From contig NZ_CP132507.1 of assembly GCF_032191775.1 (NCBI RefSeq), positions 2,815,001-2,879,000 of the forward strand: a stretch of 64,000 nucleotides of DNA, written 5' to 3'. The position numbers and the translations under genes are program-made. The DNA is from Rhodoferax mekongensis. GTDB lineage: Bacteria > Pseudomonadota > Gammaproteobacteria > Burkholderiales > Burkholderiaceae_C. The notes under the pieces were generated by a model. The model was not told the DNA's origin, ran no database searches, and was given only the letters and a program-made list of their open reading frames with translations. This document shows, one piece after another, positions 17,130-24,321 of the stretch. Position 1 is the stretch's first letter. Every line of letters starts with the position of its first letter.

Positions 17130-18896
17130 ATGTCATTGCTCAAAAGCTTAGTCATCACACAAAAATCTGCCAAATTAAAATCTATTGTAAATAGACAGCG
17201 AGTAGCTTTACGGTCTAATTCAAGAAAGGAAGTAAATGACTATTTTTTGGCGATGCACCCTGGTGTGGTCTTTGAAATTGATGGAACTGGAATATACAAG
17301 AAAATCTATGCAAAAGATGAGACGAGGCTATACAGGCCAAGTTCATCTCTAATCGGCAAATCAATTTCCGACGTCTTGCCAATTAACCTGCAAGATCTTT
17401 GCTTTCACGCAATGAATGTTGCACACACATCAGGAGTCGCGACTGATCTGATCTATCAGCTAGATATTTCAGGTACTAAACGCTGGTTTGAAATGTGCGT
17501 CATCAATAAATCTGAAAAGAGAACTAGAAAAGCTGATGCCGCGTACATTTTTTACGTTAGAGACGTAAGCAAGACTGTTGAGATCGAAAGCGACTTACAG
17601 ACTGGCGTTTCTGTTGACTTACTTACAGGTCTCGGAAACAGAAAGACACTACAACTAGAACTCCAAAGACTTCTGGAAAGTACAACTTACCGAGACTCTT
17701 ACATCGCGCTAGTTCTCATAGACATCGATAGATTCAGTCTTTTAAATGACTCCTATGGACCACAAATAGGAGATCAGCACCTTCGAGAAATATCGTCAAG
17801 ACTTAGATCGATAGCAGTCTATTCGCCACTAATAGTTCGTACAGGAAATGATGAATTTGCAGTTGTACTTACCCATCTGGATGGAAATGTTACTAAAGCG
17901 GAATCATCATTAAGACGTATATGTGATGATCTAGTCAAAGGGCTGAATTTTTCCTTTGAGTTCAACGATGGAAAATTTCTAAACTCCATCAGCATAGGCG
18001 CAGCTCTAGTTCAAGAACATGGCTTGAATCCCTCAGCGCTTTTAATGAGGTCGGAACTTGCCCTATACCAAGCAAGGCGAGAGGGAGGTAACAGATATCA
18101 GCTTTACTCTGATGAGCTTTCCATCAAGCAAAAGGAGCAGGCTCAATTAGAGAATGATCTGAGGACTGCGATAAGTGAAGACCAACTAGAGGTCTATCTC
18201 CAGCCCATTTGCAGAGGAAGCAAAGTCGTTTCTGGATACGAGGTATTAGTACGGTGGAATCACCCAGGTAAAGGATTGCTGTCACCTGCACTCTTCATCC
18301 CTGTTGCAGAACAAAGTGACTTAATCATTGAACTCGGAAATTGGGTACTTAGGAATGCTTTACCTTATCTAGCCCATTGGCAACTACGTGAAGAGACACA
18401 GCACCTAACTCTTTCGATAAATATTAGCTCTAGACAAGTGCAAAGTGAATCCTTTATATCGGAAATCATGAGCCATATCCAACAGTCAAGTGCACCTGCG
18501 CATCGACTACAACTTGAACTCACAGAGTCAATGCTTCAATTCAATGTTGAAGACACTATCTCGAAAATGAAAACTTTGTCCCGAAACGGAATTAGTTTCT
18601 CTCTTGATGACTTTGGAACCGGCTATTCATCCCTATCCTACTTGAAGAAACTTCCGCTACATCAATTAAAAATTGATAGAAGTTTTGTTTGCGATATTTC
18701 AAATAACTTGAATAGCAATGCAATTGCAAAAATGATTATTCAGCTTTCAAGAACACTCAATCTTGATGTTGTAGCAGAAGGTGTTGAAGATGAAGATCAA
18801 TACAACCAACTGCAAGGACTGGGTTGCAATGCTTTTCAAGGCTACCTGTTTGGACGGCCAGAACCTGCGATTATTACGACAGGGATGTGGCTCTAG
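17130..18896 (+). CDS. c-di-GMP phosphodiesterase: PAS-like, degenerate GGDEF, intact EAL
   Basis: A 588-residue cytosolic protein. An N-terminal PAS-like region (about 40-150) precedes a GGDEF domain whose signature reads GNDEF (239-243), with no RxxD inhibitory site, and whose usual His in the GH loop is Pro, so cyclase activity is unlikely. The EAL domain is complete: EVLVRW (371-376), the SINISSRQ Asn, ELTES, LDDFGTGYSS, LKIDRSF, AEGVED and the QGYLFGRP loop, all metal and catalytic positions kept. It should hydrolyse cyclic di-GMP, with the dead GGDEF perhaps acting as a GTP sensor. The next gene starts 2 bp after its stop. Confidence 0.92.
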   Translation: MSLLKSLVITQKSAKLKSIVNRQRVALRSNSRKEVNDYFLAMHPGVVFEIDGTGIYKKIYAKDETRLYRPSSSLIGKSISDVLPINLQDLCFHAMNVAHTSGVATDLIYQLDISGTKRWFEMCVINKSEKRTRKADAAYIFYVRDVSKTVEIESDLQTGVSVDLLTGLGNRKTLQLELQRLLESTTYRDSYIALVLIDIDRFSLLNDSYGPQIGDQHLREISSRLRSIAVYSPLIVRTGNDEFAVVLTHLDGNVTKAESSLRRICDDLVKGLNFSFEFNDGKFLNSISIGAALVQEHGLNPSALLMRSELALYQARREGGNRYQLYSDELSIKQKEQAQLENDLRTAISEDQLEVYLQPICRGSKVVSGYEVLVRWNHPGKGLLSPALFIPVAEQSDLIIELGNWVLRNALPYLAHWQLREETQHLTLSINISSRQVQSESFISEIMSHIQQSSAPAHRLQLELTESMLQFNVEDTISKMKTLSRNGISFSLDDFGTGYSSLSYLKKLPLHQLKIDRSFVCDISNNLNSNAIAKMIIQLSRTLNLDVVAEGVEDEDQYNQLQGLGCNAFQGYLFGRPEPAIITTGMWL

Positions 18897-18898
18897 TT

Positions 18899-19306
18899 AT
18901 GATGTCTTTTGTTAGACCAACTACTCAAATAAGAGTAAATCAGAGAGAACAGGAGTTGGTCAACGCAAAATTAGGCGCTGATGTAGCTGCGTTAGATAAT
19001 ATTTTAACGGATGACTATAACTATTTCGAATTAGATAAAATGCAGCTCCTCAAAGAGGATGAACTATTAATTGCGGAATCTAAAGTCGTAGTCTTTGAAA
19101 ACATAAAAATTATTGACTTCAGGCTGTGGCCACTCCTTGGATCCACATACCGAACAAGTCTTCTTTTAGAATTTTATGGAGTGTTTGCAGGAAAACGCTT
19201 TGCAAAGCTACGTGATCTAAATCACTCCTGGATTGAGGTAAATGGAATACTCAAACTGAAGTTCGCCTATAGTACAGGCATCGGTATTGATATCGAGCAA
19301 CCATAA
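18899..19306 (+). CDS. NTF2-like (SnoaL/DUF4440-type) protein
   Basis: The likely start is one of two adjacent ATG codons just after the phosphodiesterase stop; the open frame extends 25 codons further upstream into that gene. The 135-residue protein begins MMSFVRPTTQIRVNQREQEL and shows the helix-then-turn pattern NAKLGADVAALDNILTDDYN typical of NTF2-like DUF4440 proteins, followed by alternating strands (VVVFENIKIIDFRLWPL, TSLLLEFYGVFAGKRF). Members form cone-shaped folds that bind small ligands or act as minor enzymes. Tight linkage to the EAL gene suggests co-transcription; function unknown. Confidence 0.6.
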   Translation: MMSFVRPTTQIRVNQREQELVNAKLGADVAALDNILTDDYNYFELDKMQLLKEDELLIAESKVVVFENIKIIDFRLWPLLGSTYRTSLLLEFYGVFAGKRFAKLRDLNHSWIEVNGILKLKFAYSTGIGIDIEQP

Positions 19307-19969
19307 TATAGATAACTATGGGAAGCAAATGAACGTTCTAGTTCAGCTTTGAGGCCTGACCCCAGATTTGGAGGTAGTAAAGTCAATAGCAAAAGGCCAA
19401 ATCGAGGGCACTATCAATTTGCGCTGTGCTCATTGCGATCTGTAAGCAAATATTGAAAGCTCCAACCTCAGAGATCCAAGAAAATACTTCTAGTTCTTGG
19501 AATCATGAATTTTTTAACGATAAATCACAAATCGGTCTACATTAAACGCCAATCCAACTATTTGGCTCTATGTAACAATTGAGATTTGGCAGCTGGGAAT
19601 AGATATAAACCAGTCCGTGAGGCTTAGACTTAAGTCACGACCATCGGCACGCCACCATCATCCCACTGAAATGTCTATCCCATACGTTCAGTGATGCCAA
19701 GTCCGAACCTCTCAGAACACCGAAAATGGCCCCACTCTAAGACAGAGTTGAATTGCACTCAATCATGATGCTCGTAAGTCTGAACTCAGCTGTACGCATG
19801 CGCACCGTCTGACTTTCCAGCGCGAAGTGACATCGACGGGCCACCCGCGTAAAATCACCGAAATTTCCCTGTTAGAGCACCCCTCAGAGGCCACTCCAAG
19901 CTCTGATACTTTGCACAATTTATTTTATGCCGGTGATGGGCACATGCATCTTCAAGACACATAACAGCA
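19307..19969. other. Gene-free stretch upstream of the TetR gene
   Basis: About 660 bp with no convincing frame in any direction. The base composition rises in GC between about 19600 and 19900, unlike the AT-rich flanks, so part may be a decayed gene or a mobile-element remnant. I could not identify its origin. No ACTTAC-type palindrome lies here. Confidence 0.5.
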
Positions 19970-20647
19970 ATGAACTCTCAACAAGAAAAGCCGCTGTTAA
20001 CAAAAGATAAGATTCTTCAAGCAGCAATTGACCTCGCAGACGTCTCAGGCCTGGAAGCGCTCTCGATGCGCAAACTTGCAAGTGGCTTGGGGGTGGAAGC
20101 GATGTCACTCTACAACCATGTCAAAAATAAAGATGCCCTTATTGACGGCATGATCGACCTAGTTGTGTCTGAAATGCACTTACCGAACCCGAGCGTTTTC
20201 TGGCGAGATGAGGTTCGCAAGTCTGCGATATCCGCGCATCTCGTCTTGATGAAGCACCGTTGGGCTCCGATTCCGCTTGTTTCGCGCGTAAACATTGGAC
20301 CATTCAAGTTGAAGTATTTTGATGCTATGCATGGCTGCTTCTTGAATGGAGGTTTTCCCCATGTGTTGGCAGACAGGGCAAGGAACGTCATCGATGGCCA
20401 TTTATTTGGGTTCACTCTTCAAAAACTTCTCTTCCCTTTGGAAGAGGGCACCTATGCTGAAGCGGCCAAGTACTTCTTGCCGATGATTCCTCAAGCCACT
20501 CACCCGTTTATGCGAGCGCTTACTGAAGAAGTCATTTCCGGTCGCTACGACGGGATGCATCATTTTGAATTTGGACTTGATTTAATTCTCAATAGCTTGA
20601 GTGAGCTACTTGAGTCTAAAGATATATCCCAACAAACCCAAGGCTAG
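19970..20647 (+). CDS. TetR family transcriptional regulator
   Basis: A 225-residue regulator. The N-terminal helix-turn-helix is clear: ILQAAIDLADVSGLEALSMR, then KLASGLGVEAMSLYNHVKNK, the recognition helix ending in the family YNHVxxK signature. The C-terminal ligand-binding region resembles the TetR_C (tetracycline-repressor-like) class, with HLVLMKHRWAPIPLVSRVN. It binds DNA as a dimer and releases it on ligand binding. It has no obvious adjacent target, since the next gene is convergent. It is the only TetR in the window and so a candidate, unproven, for the protein that reads the recurrent palindrome. Confidence 0.92.
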   Translation: MNSQQEKPLLTKDKILQAAIDLADVSGLEALSMRKLASGLGVEAMSLYNHVKNKDALIDGMIDLVVSEMHLPNPSVFWRDEVRKSAISAHLVLMKHRWAPIPLVSRVNIGPFKLKYFDAMHGCFLNGGFPHVLADRARNVIDGHLFGFTLQKLLFPLEEGTYAEAAKYFLPMIPQATHPFMRALTEEVISGRYDGMHHFEFGLDLILNSLSELLESKDISQQTQG

Positions 20648-20653
20648 TCGTTC

Positions 20654-21061
20654 TCATTTTTCGCTTAGAACTACCACGCCCCTAAGCTTAATTACCTGCA
20701 ACAAAGCAGGAACTAGATCAACACCTTCAAGAAATTGGAATCTATCGGGTTCGATTTTTCTGCACAGTGGTATTGATAGGAATACGCGTTCCGGGTCTTC
20801 ATCACTCAGCGGCAGCCATTCCTTGATTTTGAGCGGGGGTCCAGCTTGCTTCTTATGCTCAAAGTAAGAAGTCAAAAGCATAGACCGTGTGACTATTTCA
20901 AGCTTGATCTGCTTATCTATCTTCTTTTGAATCTCATCAATCTGAGCCCCAGTTGGCAATTGAAGTACCGCGGTCTTCAGCCTTCCCCCAACTTGAGTCA
21001 GTCCGACGTCAATCAGATTGCCCGGCACCAATTCTGCTGAACTAATTTTCGTAAGCATCAA
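20654..21061 (-). CDS. Hypothetical protein (135 aa)
   Basis: I do not recognise a family. The protein has a beta-rich start (VPGNLIDVGLTQVGGRLKTA), then a helix with many Lys and Glu (DEIQKKIDKQIKLEI), and a C-terminal strand pair ending VIKLRGVVVLSEK. No signal peptide or membrane segment is seen. It is convergent with the TetR gene, with 6 bp between the stops. Codon usage looks normal, so it is probably expressed. Confidence 0.55.
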   Translation of the reverse strand: MMLTKISSAELVPGNLIDVGLTQVGGRLKTAVLQLPTGAQIDEIQKKIDKQIKLEIVTRSMLLTSYFEHKKQAGPPLKIKEWLPLSDEDPERVFLSIPLCRKIEPDRFQFLEGVDLVPALLQVIKLRGVVVLSEK

Positions 21062-21449
21062 AATATTTAGTTAATTCGGCTGCGTTTGTCACGATATCTA
21101 AAGCAGATCCATTCGGTAGTCTAAACATTTAAGGTCCATCTACCGTCAATTTACCTAAAGAAAAGCCAAATATTAACTGCAAGTTCGCCGTGCACGACAT
21201 TGGAGCACAAGCAATTGAACATCTCAGTTAAAACGAAGCTCTCCATATCGGATGAACCTTAAGATTTGCCAAAGTTCATTGTCTAGCGATACAAATTTTC
21301 ACTCCTCCATATGATTTATTAGTCAGAATGATTGTTCTAGGGACATTTTCAATGACGATATTGTTTGAGTTTTTATTTGATCAATTCAAATGATTGACTA
21401 GCACCCTGGTAAACGTCGCTTTAATTAGATTGTCATCAAAGAGGTAAAA
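21062..21449. other. Non-coding region upstream of the sCache gene
   Basis: About 390 bp of AT-rich DNA between two divergent genes, without a convincing frame. Its right half holds the probable promoter of the secreted sCache gene, including the dyad described separately. Confidence 0.55.
21375..21391. promoter_or_regulatory. Dyad ATTTGA-N5-TCAAAT upstream of the sCache gene
   Basis: A perfect 6-bp inverted repeat separated by five bases, about 60 bp before the start of the secreted sCache gene. Part of it (TTGAT then TCAAA) resembles an FNR/CRP-like half-site arrangement but does not match the FNR consensus exactly. Confidence 0.35.
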
Positions 21450-21926
21450 ATGAAAGTTTCAATTACGAAGATCTTGCTCGCAGCAGTCACCGCAGCTTGC
21501 ACTCTCATGCCGATTAGCGCTTCTGCACAAGCTAGGGCGACAAAAGAAGAAGCCGTAGCAATGGTTAAGAAGGCTGTAGCCTTCTATAAGGCTAACGGCA
21601 AGGAAAAATCGTTCGCTGAATTCAGCAACCAATCCGGACAATTTCGTGACCGTGAACTCTTCCTTATCGTGATGGATCAGAAAGGCGAAGTTCTTGCACA
21701 CGGAGCTCTGAAAAAGATGATTGGCGCAAACATCATGGACTTGCGCGATATCAATGGCGTGAACATCATCCGAAGCTTCTTCAAGGCAGTTGAAAAGGGT
21801 ACGTCTGGCTGGAGCGACGAATACATCTTCACGAATCCAGCCACACAAAAAATGGAACCTAAGTTGACATACGTTGAGAAGGTCGATGACATCGTCATCG
21901 CCTGTGGATATCACTTCACAAAATAA
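21450..21926 (+). CDS. Secreted single-Cache (sCache_2-like) protein
   Basis: A 158-residue protein with a signal peptide ending ISASAQA (about residue 28). The rest is one Cache-type sensor domain: helix EEAVAMVKKAVAFYKANG, the YxxN-like turn, strands RELFLIVMDQKGEVLAHG, the loop MIGANIMDLRDINGVNIIRS and the C-terminal strand pair ending VIACGYHFTK. Such domains usually sit in chemoreceptors or kinases; here it is free-standing and probably periplasmic. It may bind small organic acids and present them to a membrane receptor. The GGTAA-like ribosome site precedes the start. Ligand and partner are unknown. Confidence 0.85.
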   Translation: MKVSITKILLAAVTAACTLMPISASAQARATKEEAVAMVKKAVAFYKANGKEKSFAEFSNQSGQFRDRELFLIVMDQKGEVLAHGALKKMIGANIMDLRDINGVNIIRSFFKAVEKGTSGWSDEYIFTNPATQKMEPKLTYVEKVDDIVIACGYHFTK

Positions 21927-22414
21927 GGAAAAAGGCGTCTTATAGACGCTAGCCGTTGCTGAATAGTGTTGCTAAGGTAACCCTGATTCCCCTGGGATGC
22001 CCTCCAGTCTTAGATTGGAAGGCATTTCTCTTGGAGGAAAAATCTTCTCCAGCAAAGACCAGGTACGAATGGCTACGGCACCGCCCCACTGCCGCAGCTA
22101 TTCAGGTCAATCATTGCAAAAGTCCGACCTGACGTAACTTCGGGGTTCCACCCAAGCTTGAGTCTCGGCTCCTGAGACGCCCGCAAGGCCATAAGGGAAT
22201 TACTGCGCTGGTGGCCCAATCTTTGTAACAGACGCCAAATGTCGTTGAGGGCACCCCTTCCCCTTAGCAACGATCAAGCGCATAAAATATCGCTTCTTAT
22301 TCCCCCAAAAGGGGAAGTACTCGTCTAAATCTATGCAGCACCGCCAGACAGAGTCGGCAGGACTGAGAGTCCCACTTGACAAAGGCATAAATTATTTTCT
22401 ATAGTTCCCCTCAG
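21927..22414. other. Non-coding region between sCache and abiE genes
   Basis: A small hairpin (GCGTC-TTATA-GACGC) just after the sCache stop has no T run and is only a weak terminator. The middle, about 22060-22260, is GC-rich and contains a reverse-strand 65-codon frame with no ribosome site, possibly a remnant of a lost gene. The right end carries the abiE promoter and two operators, listed separately. Confidence 0.5.
22300..22316. promoter_or_regulatory. AbiEi operator candidate IR1
   Basis: TTCCCCCAAAAGGGGAA: TTCCCC at 22300-22305 pairs with GGGGAA at 22311-22316. It shares the TTCCC/GGGAA arms of a second dyad 105 bp downstream. AbiEi antitoxins of other bacteria repress their operon through two inverted repeats, so this is probably the distal one. 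Confidence 0.6.
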
Positions 22415-22422
22415 ATGGGAAC
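22376..22422 (+). promoter_or_regulatory. abiE promoter overlapped by operator IR2
   Basis: TTGACA (22376-22381) and TATAGT (22400-22405) form a near-consensus sigma-70 promoter with an 18-base spacer. The dyad GTTCCC (22404-22409) with GGGAAC (22417-22422) covers the end of the -10 box and the start codon at 22415. Transcription would begin about 22412, giving a transcript with almost no leader. Binding of AbiEi here would block the promoter directly. Confidence 0.6.
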
Positions 22423-23161
22423 TAAAGCAAATTTTTCATTCAAGTTGTTACTTCCAGAAGTAACGCGAGGCCAACCGTTGGGTACGCGCTGGATGAGTAA
22501 ACATGGGCTGACAAGCAAACATGCCGCGCGCCTCGCAAAGGAGGGCTGGCTGGAACACCTGGGCCGCGGCGCCTATTCCCTGCCAGGCGACGCCCTAGAG
22601 CGAGATGCGAGTCTGGCGTGGTTAATTCCTACCGTACCTGGCTTGCACGTTGCCGGTAAAACGGCGCTCAGTTGGCGCGGAGTGCGGCACAACCTCCCCC
22701 ATAGAGAAACGTTGATGCTTTGGGGCGATAAGCCAGCCAAGCTACCTGCTTGGTTCACTTCGCGCTTCCCGGTTCACTACCAAGCTACGCATCTCTTCGA
22801 TGCGAGGATGCCACAAGAACTAGGTATCGCGCCTATGCCAGCCGGGCGATCAGACCTTCCTGTGTCGACGCCCGAGCGCGCGATTCTGGAACTTTTGAGC
22901 GATGTCGGAAAGGGACAGACACTGGAAGAAGCAAAGCACCTTATTGAAGGTGCCCGTTCGCTTCGACTATCAGTGGTGGAAGAACTTTTTTCGTATTTGA
23001 CCCGCATTAAGGTCGTGCGCCTGGCGCATGTCCTAGCTGATGAGCTCAACCTACCTTGGAAATCCATCGCACAGCAACACAGCGAGCGCCTGGGTGGTGG
23101 CAAGCGCTGGGTGAGCGTGGGAAAGACCGGAGAGCGCCTAGACCTGAAGCGAAGCCTATGA
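22415..23161 (+). CDS. abiEi: Type IV toxin-antitoxin system antitoxin AbiEi
   Basis: A 248-residue AbiEi-family antitoxin. The N-terminal winged helix-turn-helix (GTRWMSKHGLTSKHAARLAK, then EGWLEHLGRGAYSLPGD) matches AbiEi N-domains, and the C-terminal domain has the PVSTPERAILELLSDV segment characteristic of the family. It represses its own operon and counteracts the AbiEii toxin without binding it. The start codon lies within an inverted repeat that also overlaps the promoter, so autorepression is well supported. The stop overlaps the toxin start by 4 bp. Abortive-infection function against phages is known for the family. Confidence 0.92.
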   Translation: MGTKANFSFKLLLPEVTRGQPLGTRWMSKHGLTSKHAARLAKEGWLEHLGRGAYSLPGDALERDASLAWLIPTVPGLHVAGKTALSWRGVRHNLPHRETLMLWGDKPAKLPAWFTSRFPVHYQATHLFDARMPQELGIAPMPAGRSDLPVSTPERAILELLSDVGKGQTLEEAKHLIEGARSLRLSVVEELFSYLTRIKVVRLAHVLADELNLPWKSIAQQHSERLGGGKRWVSVGKTGERLDLKRSL

Positions 23162-24081
23162 ACCAAGCCTACGTTTCAACTGTCCGGCTCCTGCTGGAAA
23201 TCGCACCTGCAATCTTCGAGACGCCGTTCTTCGCGATGAAAGGCGGAACAGCGCTCAACCTGTTCGTTCAGGACCTCCCTCGTCTGTCTGTGGACATCGA
23301 TGTGGTCTTCGTACCTCACGATATGCAGCGCGATGACGCGCTCAAGACAATCAAGGATGAGTTGGCGGCGGCAAAGACACGCATAGAGCGCATTGGACTT
23401 GCAGCTGAGATTCGTCAGAACAAAGTCGGCGACGAAGCCAAAATGTTCGTAACAGACTACACCTCGGAGGTGAAGGTAGAAGTGAACTTCGTCTTCCGAG
23501 GTACCGTGCACGCCCCGGTTCGCTCCTCGTTAACAGCAGCAGCGCAAACTCTGTTTACAGCGAACATTGAGGTTCCGATACTGGCAGTTCCAGAGCTTTA
23601 TGGCAGCAAGCTTGTAGCTGCCATGGATCGACAACATCCCCGCGACCTGTTCGATGTTCAGCACATGTTCGACAGATTTGGACTGCCGCCTGAGTTCGTC
23701 GACTGCTTCGTGGTGTACCTGGCTGGACACAACCGCCCAGTGCATGAAGTTCTGTTCGCAAAACCACAACCACTTGCTGAGGTGTTCAAGAATGAATTCA
23801 TTGGCATGCCTACCAATACAGTTACCTTGGAACAACTGGAGGCTACAAGAGTACAGCTGTTTGAATTGCTGCCGAAGGCGCTAACTCCAGCTCACCGAAC
23901 TTTTCTGCTGTCGCTGGTCCAAGCCGACCCTGACTGGAGTCAGATGCCGTACGAGCATTTGCTGAACTTGCCGGCAATTCGCTGGAAGTTGATGAACCTA
24001 GCCAAACTAAAGAAAAGTAATCCGCAGCGGTTCGAACAGCAGCACGACGACCTCGCCGCTCGTTTGGCAGCGGTCGTTTAG
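23158..24081 (+). CDS. abiEii: AbiEii/AbiGii-family nucleotidyltransferase toxin
   Basis: A 307-residue nucleotidyltransferase toxin. The start is the ATG overlapping the antitoxin stop (ATGA); the open frame extends 34 codons further into abiEi but that part is out of family. Motifs in order: KGGTALNLF (28-36), the metal-binding DID (46-48) in LSVDIDVVF, and PELYGSKLVAAMDRQHPRDL (145-164), containing the conserved Lys and Arg-Asp residues. Family toxins transfer nucleotides to tRNA acceptor stems or bind GTP, stopping growth of phage-infected cells. All key residues are present, so the toxin is probably active. Confidence 0.93.
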   Translation: MNQAYVSTVRLLLEIAPAIFETPFFAMKGGTALNLFVQDLPRLSVDIDVVFVPHDMQRDDALKTIKDELAAAKTRIERIGLAAEIRQNKVGDEAKMFVTDYTSEVKVEVNFVFRGTVHAPVRSSLTAAAQTLFTANIEVPILAVPELYGSKLVAAMDRQHPRDLFDVQHMFDRFGLPPEFVDCFVVYLAGHNRPVHEVLFAKPQPLAEVFKNEFIGMPTNTVTLEQLEATRVQLFELLPKALTPAHRTFLLSLVQADPDWSQMPYEHLLNLPAIRWKLMNLAKLKKSNPQRFEQQHDDLAARLAAVV

Positions 24082-24170
24082 GCCGCGGGCCCATCCTAGC
24101 TTGGCCCTAAGCCACACCAGTATTGAGTTTCCTGGCTTTCTTGGGCGACCAGCGTAGTAAGTCCCGACCA

Positions 24171-24205
24171 TAAAAGAAAACCCCTCAAGCCTGCGCTAGA
24201 GGGGT
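24171..24205 (-). terminator. Rho-independent terminator for the GGDEF/EAL gene
   Basis: Read on the reverse strand: ACCCCTC (24205-24199) pairs with GAGGGGT (24186-24180) around a 12-base loop, followed by TTTTCTTTTA. It ends the transcript of the diguanylate cyclase gene about 117 bp after its stop. Confidence 0.65.
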
Positions 24206-24321
24206 CGTCAATCAAAAAACCGTTTCGTAGCTAAACAAGCTCTATTTGAGAACGGCTAGGTCTTACAGATGCGTTCTTCAATTTTCCCTGTCTCAAAAAA
24301 TGAGTCGACTCGATCGCTGCC

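Noticed and set aside
21375..21391. FNR box upstream of the sCache gene
   Set aside because: Only part of the TTGAT-N4-ATCAA consensus is met; kept only as an unassigned dyad.
22073..22270. A 65-codon reverse frame before abiE
   Set aside because: No ribosome site and only GC-rich composition in favour. It may be a gene remnant, but nothing identifies it.
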